Below, one piece after another: positions 5,653-13,086 of a stretch of DNA of 17,580 nucleotides. The stretch lies in assembly GCA_900317795.1 (NCBI GenBank), contig ONIF01000012.1, forward strand, positions 1 to 17,580. Reading direction: 5' to 3'. Numbering within the stretch: the first letter of the stretch is position 1; each line of letters begins with the position of its first letter. Below the pieces are notes generated by a model. It was not told where the DNA came from, ran no database searches, and saw only the letters and a list, made by a program, of their open reading frames with translations. The stretch comes from an uncultured Eubacteriales bacterium. Lineage in GTDB: Bacteria; Bacillota; Clostridia; Oscillospirales; Acutalibacteraceae. A program made the translations under genes and the position numbers.

Positions 5653-6492
5653 ATGGAATATAAAAAGACGGAACGTGGAATAGAGATAAAAATAGGGAAA
5701 TGCTTTGACTTGAAAAATACATTTGACTGTGGGCAGTGCTTTCGATGGAATGAGAATGCAGACGGCTCTTTCAGCGGAATTGTGGGGGAGAAGTATGCAA
5801 AAGTATTTCGTGACGGTGATTTTGTTGTAATACAGAATGCAACGGAGAGTGACTATAAAAATATATGGGAAAATTACTTTGATTTGGAAACGTGCTATGA
5901 CGATATAAGAAAAGAGATAGTGTTACTTGACAGCAGGCTTGAATGTGCAGTTGAGAGCATTGACGGCATAAGGCTTTTAAATCAGAATGCATGGGAGGCA
6001 TTGTGTTCTTTCATCATTTCGCAAAATAATAATATACCGAGAATAAAAGGTATTGTTGAAAGGCTGTGTGAAAATTTCGGAGATAAAATTGAAAATGGTT
6101 ATACATTTCCGAGTGCAGAGAGAATTGCAAAGTTGAGTGTTGATGACCTTGCCCCGTTGCGTGCGGGATTTCGTGCAAGGTATATCATAGATGCGTCAAG
6201 AAAAGTTTTGTCTGGTGAAATTGATATTGAAAAAATGCATACAGCCGATATGGAAGAATGCAGGAAAGATTTGATGAAAATAACGGGAGTTGGTGCAAAA
6301 GTGGCGGAATGCACTCTTTTGTACGGATTTCACAGGCTGGAAGCTTTTCCGGTAGATGTATGGATAAAAAAGGCACTTGCAACGTTTTTCAATGGAATAT
6401 CGCCCGAAAATTTGGGGCAGTATGCAGGGATAGCCCAGCAGTATATTTTTCATTACAGCCGTTTAAATCCCGAACTTGTACAGGCAAAATAA
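5653..6492 (+). CDS. OGG1-like 8-oxoguanine DNA glycosylase/AP lyase
   Basis: A 279-residue protein; ATG 5653 lies 9 nt after the ybaK stop, with AAGGGAT as ribosome binding site. The N-terminal OGG_N domain carries CGQCFRW (residues 26-32). The catalytic HhH-GPD region has SFIISQNNNIPRI (119-131), the counterpart of the human OGG1 asparagine-rich segment. The helix-hairpin-helix ITGVGAKVAEC (210-220) contains the catalytic Lys216, and FPVDVWI (232-238) the catalytic Asp235. It is therefore a bifunctional glycosylase that should excise 8-oxoguanine opposite C and nick the abasic site by beta-elimination. The length is normal and all key residues are present. It is the last gene of the rightward unit and ends directly at a bidirectional terminator. 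Close alternatives such as AlkA are excluded by the catalytic lysine. Confidence 0.93.
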   Translation: MEYKKTERGIEIKIGKCFDLKNTFDCGQCFRWNENADGSFSGIVGEKYAKVFRDGDFVVIQNATESDYKNIWENYFDLETCYDDIRKEIVLLDSRLECAVESIDGIRLLNQNAWEALCSFIISQNNNIPRIKGIVERLCENFGDKIENGYTFPSAERIAKLSVDDLAPLRAGFRARYIIDASRKVLSGEIDIEKMHTADMEECRKDLMKITGVGAKVAECTLLYGFHRLEAFPVDVWIKKALATFFNGISPENLGQYAGIAQQYIFHYSRLNPELVQAK

Positions 6493-6527
6493 AAAATCCC
6501 CCTTTTGATTGAAAAGGGGGATTTTTT
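6491..6527. terminator. Perfect bidirectional terminator between convergent genes
   Basis: AAAAAATCCCCCTTTT (6491-6506) pairs perfectly with AAAAGGGGGATTTTTT (6512-6527) around a 5-nt loop. It overlaps the last base of the glycosylase stop codon on one side and ends 5 nt before the stop of the leftward secreted-protein gene, so it serves both. Confidence 0.95.
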
Positions 6528-6531
6528 TCAT

Positions 6532-7848
6532 TTAAAATTCTATTTCGGGAAGCCAGTAATCTTCCAAATAATATCCGTCATAGTCATCTATGCTCAAATG
6601 AAAGTCGTCATCTACGCTTACATTATATACAAGCTGATATAAAACATCTGTGTCCGACGGGGAAACGCATGATAAAGTAATTGTTGCAAAGCCCTTTCTT
6701 ATGGCATTGAAATAATAAGTTTCTGTATTTCCTCTTTCGACAGACGAAAGTTCTATAATATTTCCGTTGCTTATATCGCATTTCCAAGTGTATGTATCGG
6801 AGTTGTTATCTACGCTGATATGAAAAGGCTGTGTTATTCTTTTGAGTTCGGGGAGGTCCTTTTCAAAATAATTTCCCTCTGCACTATCTACCTTGTAATT
6901 CAAGTTTTTATCAACGGTTATTTTGTACAGAATACTGTAAATTTTACCGTTGTATGATGTGTAGGTCATTTTTATGTCAGATACGCCCGACTTTGCAGTT
7001 CTGAAACGATAGTCAATTATCATTGACGAGCCGTTTACACTCATGCTTGCATATTCGCTTTTATTTTTGAAAGTGACAACGCTTTCATCTGAAATATCGC
7101 ATTTCCACTGATACGGTGCGGAAATGGGTGCTTTGAGTTCAAGAGAAAATTCGGCAGGAGTTTTAATGCCCTCATTTTCGACTGTCAGAGAGAAATATTT
7201 TTCGCTGATTTGTCCATAGCTGTCTTTTGCCTTTATGCAAATGTCATACTCACCGCTTTCGGAGGGTTTCCATTGCATAGAGCTTGCCTCTTTGAAGTCG
7301 TTGAGCATAGTCCACCAATCGCTGTAAGCATTTTTAGAGTAATAGGCAAAGGTATATCCGCCCAGACCGCCTGTTGCTTTTGCGGTAAGCATGACGCTTT
7401 CACCCGTTTTGATATGGGAAGAACTCGTAATTGACATATTCACAAGTTCCTCACTGACTATCATATCAAAGTATTTTTTATATACCTTTGAGTTGCAGAG
7501 GATTTTTATGCAGACCTGATATTTACCCATTTTTTCGGGAGTCCAATCGACAACGGTTTTAGTGCTGTACGGTTGTATGGTAGTCCAGCTTTCATCTTCA
7601 TACTTATAGAAAAAAGCATACTTGCATTTTTTGGTATCAAGACCTTTGGAAGAAGCTTTCATAGTGACGGAGTAGCCGAAAGTAACGGCACTTGTGCTTA
7701 TTTGAGAGGTATTGACGGATTTTGAAGTAGAGGTAGCAGGGGTAACGATTTCCGCAACGGTTTCCGCATTTGCCGTCAAAGACGATACCTGACAGAAAAG
7801 TGCCGTAGTCAGAATGACCGATATTATCATAAAAATCTTTTTTGACAT
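6532..7848 (-). CDS. Secreted protein: two Ig-like domains plus two chagasin-like domains
   Basis: A 438-residue protein; ATG 7848 with GGAGG (7863-7859) 10 nt upstream. A signal peptide (residues 1-28, cleavage after ANA) is followed by a Thr/Ser-rich linker. Two similar beta domains (about 52-131 and 137-224) follow, each ending in W[TK]P.....G.Y..CIK, the pattern of Ig-like/triple-tyrosine sensor modules. Two more repeats (about 233-312 and 336-412) share YxWKCDIS, a GxxxI turn and a closing Y..xV strand. The second reads PFHISVDNNSDTYTWKCD, close to the chagasin (inhibitor family I42) N-x-T-T-G-[FY]-x-W loop, but the GxGG and RPW loops are not preserved. No anchor or LPxTG is visible, so it is probably released. 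It has its own promoter and terminator. A cysteine-protease inhibitor role is inference; plain adhesion-type Ig repeats are the alternative. Confidence 0.85.
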   Translation of the reverse strand: MSKKIFMIISVILTTALFCQVSSLTANAETVAEIVTPATSTSKSVNTSQISTSAVTFGYSVTMKASSKGLDTKKCKYAFFYKYEDESWTTIQPYSTKTVVDWTPEKMGKYQVCIKILCNSKVYKKYFDMIVSEELVNMSITSSSHIKTGESVMLTAKATGGLGGYTFAYYSKNAYSDWWTMLNDFKEASSMQWKPSESGEYDICIKAKDSYGQISEKYFSLTVENEGIKTPAEFSLELKAPISAPYQWKCDISDESVVTFKNKSEYASMSVNGSSMIIDYRFRTAKSGVSDIKMTYTSYNGKIYSILYKITVDKNLNYKVDSAEGNYFEKDLPELKRITQPFHISVDNNSDTYTWKCDISNGNIIELSSVERGNTETYYFNAIRKGFATITLSCVSPSDTDVLYQLVYNVSVDDDFHLSIDDYDGYYLEDYWLPEIEF

Positions 7849-7884
7849 AATAATCTTTCCTCCAATTTTCCTGTATTTTCTCTA

Positions 7885-7913
7885 TTATTAGCACAAAAAA
7901 ATGTATCTGTCAA
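7885..7913 (-). promoter_or_regulatory. Promoter of the secreted chagasin-like gene
   Basis: On the minus strand, consensus TTGACA (7913-7908), a 17-nt spacer and TAATAA (7890-7885). The -35 lies inside the 3' arm of the alaS terminator hairpin, so the two elements share DNA. Confidence 0.75.
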
Positions 7914-7942
7914 TGATTTTGACACCGACAGACACATTTTTT
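7896..7942 (-). terminator. alaS terminator
   Basis: On the minus strand, AAAAAATGT-G-TCTGTC (7942-7927) pairs with GACAGA-T-ACATTTTTT (7911-7896) with one mismatch and a 15-nt loop, and the T run forms the end of the stem. It lies about 65 nt after the alaS stop codon. Confidence 0.7.
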
Positions 7943-7959
7943 ATCATAACACCCAAAAT

Positions 7960-7987
7960 ATAATTAAGAATTTATCATTCATAATGC
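7960..7987 (-). repeat. Possible third heptanucleotide repeat, weak
   Basis: On the minus strand the stretch reads GCATTAT, GAATGAT, AAATTCT, TAATTAT. These are four 7-mers that agree loosely with GAATTAT, 18-46 nt behind the alaS stop. In such AT-rich DNA the match could be chance. It is listed because it occupies the same position relative to a gene as the clearer tracts at 3140-3188 and 5095-5127. Confidence 0.35.
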
Positions 7988-8005
7988 AAAATTATGGTAT
8001 CATTT

Positions 8006-10630
8006 TTATTTTACATTCTTCAATACGATTTCATCAACTTTTTCAAGTGCGGAAGTTATCTTTGAAACATCTCCGATACCTGCCATAGCTCTTTCGGGCT
8101 TTCCACCGCCCTTGCCGTCAACAAGTGCAGAAATTTCTTTTATAATTTTGCCCGAGTGACAGCCGAGTTTTAAAGCGTCTTTTCCGCAGGCAACCGCAAT
8201 ATTGCCTTTTTCACCGTCAGTGCCGAACAGGACTGCAACGGCTTTTGCATCAAGTTCAAGCACCCTGTCAAGCATGATTTTCAAAGTACCTGCATTTGCG
8301 GTAAACTTGCCTTTGATGATTTTGATACCGTTTGTTTCCTCTGCACCGTCAACAAGGCTGTCTATGCTCATGCATACAAGCTTTGAAGTCAGTTTTTCAA
8401 TTTCCTTGTCTTTATCTTTCAGTTCATTTACAGTATGTTCACAAACGGACTTCAAGTTATTCATGTTGGTAGCCTTAACGACTTTCATGCTGTCGGAAAT
8501 GATATTGGAATAGGTATCGAGAATGTCAAGTACACCCCTGCCGGTAACGGCTTCAATTCTTCTCACACCCGACGCAACAGAACCTTCACTGAGAATTCTG
8601 AATAAGCCGATTTTAGCGGTATTTTCGATATGAGTGCCTCCGCAGAACTCCTTTGAAAATTCATCTATCATAACAACTCTTACGACATCACCGTATTTTT
8701 CGCCAAAGAGAGCCATTGCACCGAGTTTTTTAGCTTCTTCAATAGGCATTTCCTTTGTAACGACATTGATACCCTTGAAAATTTCTTCATTAACAAGATT
8801 TTCTATTGTTTTGAGTTCGACTTCGGCCAATGCGGAGAAATGTGTGAAGTCAAAACGGAGTTTGTCAGCGGTTACAAGCTGACCTGCCTGTTCAACGTGA
8901 GTGCCGAGAACTTTTCTCAAAGCTGCCTGCAAGAGATGAGCAGCTGTATGATTACGCATGATAGAATAACGATTTTCATAGTCAACCTCTGCTTTTGCAC
9001 CGTCACCGTTTTCAAATGCACCCTCTGTGACAATACATCTGTGCATATAAATGCCGTTGTTGTCCTTAACGGTGTCTTTCACTTGAATTTTAGCGGTTTC
9101 TGTGGTAATAGTGCCGATGTCACCGACCTGACCGCCGCTTTCTGCATAGAAAGGAGTTGTATCAAGCACAACTATAATTTCATCGCCCGTGCCTGCAAAC
9201 TCGACTTTTTCACCGTCTTTTACAACAGCAAGAATTTTTGCATTTGCCGTCAAATCCGTGTAGCCGATAAACTTTGTTTTTTGAATTTCGCCAAAGTCAA
9301 CAGCGTCACTTAACCAAGCCTCAGCACCTGCATTTTTTCTTGCACCTCTTGCTCTTTGCTTTTGCTCTTTGAGAAGTTCTTCAAACTTCTCCATGTCAAC
9401 AGTCATTCCCTTTTCTTCTGCAACCTCTTTCAGCAGGTCAACAGGGAAACCGAATGTATCATTAAGTCTGAAAGCGTCCTCACCCGAAATTCTGTTGATT
9501 TCGGAATTTGCTATGATTTCATCAAGGAGTTCAAAGCCCTGATTAAGAGTTTTAGAGAAGCTTTCTTCTTCGTTCTTGATAACTTTCACAATGAAGTCAC
9601 GTTTTTCGGAAAGTTCGGGATATACGGGATTTTCCTGTACAACGGTATCTACAACTTTATAGAGGAAAGGCTCTGAAATTCCGAGAAGTCTGCCGTGACG
9701 TGCCGCACGTCTGAGCAATCTCCTTAATACATAGCCCCTGCCCTCATTGGAAGGCATTACACCGTCACCAATCATGAAAGTTGTACTTCTGATATGGTCT
9801 GTGATAACCCTAAGGGAAATATCGGTTTTATCGCTGTCACCGTATTTTACGCCCACAAGTTCGGAAATTTTGCCCATGATATTCTGAACGGTATCGACTA
9901 AAAACAGATTGTCAACGCCCTGCATGATACAGGCAAGTCTTTCCAGTCCCATACCCGTGTCAATATTGGGGTGGTCAAGGGGAGTATAATTATTTTTGCC
10001 GTCATTGTCGAACTGAGTGAACACGTTGTTCCAGAATTCAACATATCTGTCGCAGTCGCAGCCGACTTTACAAGTAGGCTTGCCGCAGCCGTATTTTTCT
10101 CCTCTGTCAAAATACAATTCGGAGCAAGGTCCGCAAGGTCCTTCACCGTGTTCCCAGAAGTTATCTTCTTTGCCAAGCCTTACAATCCTGTCGGGAGATA
10201 CGCCTACTTCCTTTGTCCAGATGTCAAAAGCTTCGTCATCGTTTTCATAGATAGATACCCAAATTTTATCAACGGGGAGTTCAAGCACCTTTGTACAGAA
10301 TTCCCAAGCCCATGAAGTAGCCTCATGCTTGAAGTAGTCACCAAAGGAGAAGTTTCCGAGCATTTCAAAGAAAGTGCCGTGACGTGCAGTAATGCCAACT
10401 CTTTCAATGTCGGGAGTACGGATACATTTTTGACAAGTTGTAACACGCTTTCTGGGGGGAGTAACCTCACCTGTAAAGAATTTTTTCATAGGTGCCATAC
10501 CCGAGTTGATAAGCAAAAGACTGTTGTCATTTTTGGGGATAAGCGGAAAGCTTGGCAGTCTGAGATGTCCCTTTGACTCGAAAAAGGACAAATATTTTTC
10601 TCTGAGTTCGTTAAGTCCTGTCCATTCCAT
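8006..10630 (-). CDS. alaS: Alanyl-tRNA synthetase
   Basis: An 874-residue protein; ATG 10630 with AAAGGTGAT upstream. It charges tRNA(Ala) with alanine and proofreads Ser/Gly mischarging. Domain order is normal. The class II catalytic core begins NELREKYLSFFESKGH (about residues 7-22) and carries TARHGTFFEMLGNFSFGDYF. The tRNA-recognition helical part follows, then the editing domain with HTAAH (H561, H565) and CGGTH (C663, H667) as zinc/editing ligands. The C-terminal DHHA1 domain ends in the glycine-rich DGKGGGKPERAMAG. The length is typical (about 870-880). A T-box leader precedes it, so expression should rise when uncharged tRNA(Ala) accumulates. Several long antisense ORFs inside the gene are shadows. 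Confidence 0.98.
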   Translation of the reverse strand: MEWTGLNELREKYLSFFESKGHLRLPSFPLIPKNDNSLLLINSGMAPMKKFFTGEVTPPRKRVTTCQKCIRTPDIERVGITARHGTFFEMLGNFSFGDYFKHEATSWAWEFCTKVLELPVDKIWVSIYENDDEAFDIWTKEVGVSPDRIVRLGKEDNFWEHGEGPCGPCSELYFDRGEKYGCGKPTCKVGCDCDRYVEFWNNVFTQFDNDGKNNYTPLDHPNIDTGMGLERLACIMQGVDNLFLVDTVQNIMGKISELVGVKYGDSDKTDISLRVITDHIRSTTFMIGDGVMPSNEGRGYVLRRLLRRAARHGRLLGISEPFLYKVVDTVVQENPVYPELSEKRDFIVKVIKNEEESFSKTLNQGFELLDEIIANSEINRISGEDAFRLNDTFGFPVDLLKEVAEEKGMTVDMEKFEELLKEQKQRARGARKNAGAEAWLSDAVDFGEIQKTKFIGYTDLTANAKILAVVKDGEKVEFAGTGDEIIVVLDTTPFYAESGGQVGDIGTITTETAKIQVKDTVKDNNGIYMHRCIVTEGAFENGDGAKAEVDYENRYSIMRNHTAAHLLQAALRKVLGTHVEQAGQLVTADKLRFDFTHFSALAEVELKTIENLVNEEIFKGINVVTKEMPIEEAKKLGAMALFGEKYGDVVRVVMIDEFSKEFCGGTHIENTAKIGLFRILSEGSVASGVRRIEAVTGRGVLDILDTYSNIISDSMKVVKATNMNNLKSVCEHTVNELKDKDKEIEKLTSKLVCMSIDSLVDGAEETNGIKIIKGKFTANAGTLKIMLDRVLELDAKAVAVLFGTDGEKGNIAVACGKDALKLGCHSGKIIKEISALVDGKGGGKPERAMAGIGDVSKITSALEKVDEIVLKNVK

Positions 10631-10674
10631 TTTTTAAATCACCTTTTCTCTTTGAATTTCCGTTATGCTGAAAT

Positions 10675-10880
10675 AAAAAAGGAAATTTTCGTCTTTATGG
10701 GACGAAAATTTCCGTGTTACCACCCAAATTGCATTTTAGAAAAAAATGCCGCTCTCATGGCTTTAACGCAGCCGATACGTTGCAGTTTTCTGCAAATGCT
10801 CCGAGTTAGCCCAAGCAGCTTTTTTGTAAAAGTCTTTCAGCAGGCGACTTTCTCTCTGTAACAAAGGTGTTGCTTTTTTT
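10675..10880 (-). promoter_or_regulatory. T-box riboswitch of alaS, with its terminator
   Basis: The minus-strand leader contains the T-box signature AATTTGGGTGGTAACACG (10730-10713). This is followed by terminator arms GGAAATTTTCGTC and GACGAAAATTTCC (10713-10701 and 10693-10681, perfect 13-bp stem) and six T (10680-10675). Upstream are the AGAGAG purine motif of stem I (10857-10852), a hairpin AAAGTC/GACTTT (10851-10846 with 10834-10829) and a basal GTTA/TAAC pairing (10862-10859 with 10808-10805). Two further hairpins (GCAG/CTGC and GGCT/AGCC) lie before the antiterminator. By family knowledge, uncharged tRNA(Ala) binding favours the antiterminator and lets alaS be transcribed. GCU triplets for an Ala specifier occur on the 3' side of stem I, but I could not fix which one is used. 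Confidence 0.92.
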
Positions 10881-10911
10881 CTCATCTCAGCATGAACGAT
10901 ATTATAAATAT

Positions 10912-10939
10912 ATTATAAACTTTTTTGCACCCTTGTCAA
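10912..10939 (-). promoter_or_regulatory. Promoter of the alaS T-box transcript
   Basis: On the minus strand, TTGACA (10939-10934), a 16-nt spacer and TATAAT (10917-10912). A second TATAAT at 10906-10901 is too far from this -35 (27 nt). Initiation near 10905 gives a leader of about 275 nt. The -35 begins only 10 nt after the stop codon of the upstream DUF3592 gene. Confidence 0.8.
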
Positions 10940-10949
10940 GAACAAAATT

Positions 10950-11606
10950 TTATTTTTTCATTTTTATGTTGATAAAATTGATAAGGGAGATAAGCCCGAC
11001 GATAACGGCACTGCCGCCCATGATGATAATGACAAGTGCAAGGATAGAGTCATTTTCCATAGCCCTCAGAAAAAGCCCCAGTATAGTAAAGGGAATACCT
11101 GCGGCAAGGGGGCTGATAAAAGAGGAACGCTTGTATTTGATTTCTTCATCTGTATCGGTATCACTTTCATCATCACGGATTTTTTTATATCTTTTGAATT
11201 GTACTATTTTATATATTCCGATGGTAAAAAACGGCACAGACAGGAATATTACCATAGCCCCGCTGTATCGCATAGTCTTAGTCCATATCACAGTGGGTTC
11301 TTCCATGCTGACATATATTTTGAGGGTATTGCCGACTTTCCAAGAGGCTTCATATTGCTTTAAAGTGACATTTTCAAATTTTTGTCCGTTGTAGGTGTAT
11401 TCGACCAAAGTTGTATTTGACTGTATGTCAGATGCCTGCACTTCATTAAAGCCTGTTATGGTTGCGGTACATACGGCAGCTTTATCGGGTAATTGTGCAT
11501 TGATGATTTGAACGGCAGTGCCTATTGAGAGAATTACCATGCCTATAATAAGAAGAATGATACTTCCTCTCATGCCGATTCTTTCAAGTGAAAGTTTGTG
11601 TTTCAT
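10950..11606 (-). CDS. DUF3592-like membrane protein, four TM segments
   Basis: A 218-residue protein. The ATG at 11606 was chosen because GAGGAGG precedes it by 5 nt; an earlier in-frame start would overlap the upstream gene's end. Membrane segments are at about 13-33, 114-136, 163-181 and 187-212. Between the first two is an extracytoplasmic beta-rich domain of about 75 residues (AAVCTATITGF ... VEYTYNGQKFENV ... VGNTLKIYV ... EEPTVIW), the pattern of DUF3592, whose members are usually short membrane proteins of unknown role. A cytoplasmic acidic stretch (DDESDTDTDEE, about 145-155) separates TM2 and TM3. It begins 10 nt after the transglutaminase-like gene and is the third gene of that operon. 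No terminator is seen after it. Confidence 0.8.
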   Translation of the reverse strand: MKHKLSLERIGMRGSIILLIIGMVILSIGTAVQIINAQLPDKAAVCTATITGFNEVQASDIQSNTTLVEYTYNGQKFENVTLKQYEASWKVGNTLKIYVSMEEPTVIWTKTMRYSGAMVIFLSVPFFTIGIYKIVQFKRYKKIRDDESDTDTDEEIKYKRSSFISPLAAGIPFTILGLFLRAMENDSILALVIIIMGGSAVIVGLISLINFINIKMKK

Positions 11607-11616
11607 AATTGCCTCC

Positions 11617-13059
11617 TCATTCATTGCCAATTTCAGCATTTGCCTGTGCATAAACGGTTATTGTGCGGCATATTTCGTCATAGTCTGTGTTGTAATTAAA
11701 TGATGAGAATTCTTTTTCTTTAAAGAAATCTGTCAGCCATTGTTCAAGGTGTGCATAAGCGATATTTTGTGCCGGCAGAGTTTCGAATTTGATAGGAACA
11801 TTGTCTATTGTTTCATCAAAAAAATTATTTTCAAGAATATTTTTGAATTGTTCTTCAACATCATCATCTGCATAGATAAAAAGACCGTTCATTTTATGGT
11901 AATTGGCTTTTTCGCTGATGCATTCGGGGACACCGAGTTGTTTATAGAAATCATATATTTCGTGAGTTTCGTCATTAAACTTGTCGTTGACGTTGAAAAA
12001 TCCGTAATTCTGATATTTTACGTCAGATTCAAAGAGTCTGAGATTATCAATGGTGAGGTCAAGCTGATAATACTCACCGTTTATTTTTATGATATTCCAT
12101 GAATGCCCCGAATATTCAGCGTCAGCTTCCCATTTGGGAATGCCCGACACGCACATACATTCTATTCCGAGTTCTCTCATGCACCACATAAAAGACTTGC
12201 ATATCCCCTCACAGCGTGAGATGTGATTGATAAGAGTGCCGTACACCGTACCCGAATACGCTTGTTTATCATTGTATATGCAGTTTTCAAATATCATGTC
12301 ATATACATACTTTTCTTTTTCTATTTCGGTTTTTTCGCTTAAATCGGCTTTGAGGTTTTCAAAGAATAAGCATAATTCATTACGATATTCTTCATAAGTT
12401 TCCTCTCTCATGTTGTAAGTCAGACGTACACCCGATGAATTTTGATAGGTTTCATCTGTATAGATTGGTTCATAGTCACCATTGAGCTGGATAAATTCGG
12501 GACAGTCATAATTAAGCAAAAACATGAGAGTATCGAGGTCATCTGAGGGGATTTCTCTGCCGAATTTTACAGTCCTCTCAAAATTCCGAACTGCGTCATA
12601 CATTATAACAAAAATATCAAGCAAATCTTCATCAAGCTTATTGACAAAATACTTTGTGTCCAATTCATAGATGATGGATTTATCAAGTATCTTTTGGGGT
12701 TCTGAGGGTTCATCATCGGAAATTTCCACGCTTTCTTCTTCTTTGGAAGATTCCGCTTCACTTTCCGTTTCGCTGTTTTCTTGAATACTGCTTTCACTTT
12801 GGGAAATTTCGCTTGCAGTTTCGGAAGGCTCAGCGGAAATTTCGGTACTCTGTACAGAACTTTCCGTTTTACTTTCAGCTGAGGATATGGTATTTTGGGA
12901 ATTTTTTTCGGGCTTGCGTACTTCTGTTTCGGAAGTTTCACTGCTTACGGAGGATACTTCGGTATTCACACTTTCATTACTGACAGCTTCATCTTCACAG
13001 CCCGAAAAACACAATACCGTTATAAGTATTATTGACAATATTTTTATCAATTTTCTCAT
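11617..13059 (-). CDS. Transglutaminase-like surface lipoprotein
   Basis: A 480-residue protein; ATG 13059 with AAAGGAG 8 nt upstream. The signal peptide ends in a lipobox (LCFSG|C, Cys21), so it should be lipid-anchored on the outer membrane face. Residues 22-125 are a very Ser/Glu-rich, low-complexity spacer. The remainder contains a transglutaminase-like core of papain fold: Cys287 in EGICKSF, His319 in SGHSWN and Asp334 in YYQLDLTID form the complete catalytic triad. Such proteins may crosslink, hydrolyse or ligate peptide amides at the cell surface; the substrate is unknown. It lies between two DUF3592-type membrane protein genes (27 nt and 10 nt gaps), so a joint membrane-bound assembly is plausible. 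The last 130 residues match no family I recognise. Confidence 0.88.
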   Translation of the reverse strand: MRKLIKILSIILITVLCFSGCEDEAVSNESVNTEVSSVSSETSETEVRKPEKNSQNTISSAESKTESSVQSTEISAEPSETASEISQSESSIQENSETESEAESSKEEESVEISDDEPSEPQKILDKSIIYELDTKYFVNKLDEDLLDIFVIMYDAVRNFERTVKFGREIPSDDLDTLMFLLNYDCPEFIQLNGDYEPIYTDETYQNSSGVRLTYNMREETYEEYRNELCLFFENLKADLSEKTEIEKEKYVYDMIFENCIYNDKQAYSGTVYGTLINHISRCEGICKSFMWCMRELGIECMCVSGIPKWEADAEYSGHSWNIIKINGEYYQLDLTIDNLRLFESDVKYQNYGFFNVNDKFNDETHEIYDFYKQLGVPECISEKANYHKMNGLFIYADDDVEEQFKNILENNFFDETIDNVPIKFETLPAQNIAYAHLEQWLTDFFKEKEFSSFNYNTDYDEICRTITVYAQANAEIGNE

Positions 13060-13086
13060 AGGGAAGACTCCTTTTAAAAAATTATT

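Noticed and set aside
5653..6492. Calling the glycosylase AlkA (3-methyladenine)
   Set aside because: The catalytic lysine in GVGAKVAEC, the CGQCFRW motif and the NNN segment mark the OGG1 branch.
8202..10576. Antisense ORFs within alaS
   Set aside because: They lie entirely opposite a conserved synthetase, lack ribosome binding sites, and have Phe/Ser/Cys-rich low-quality translations typical of shadows.
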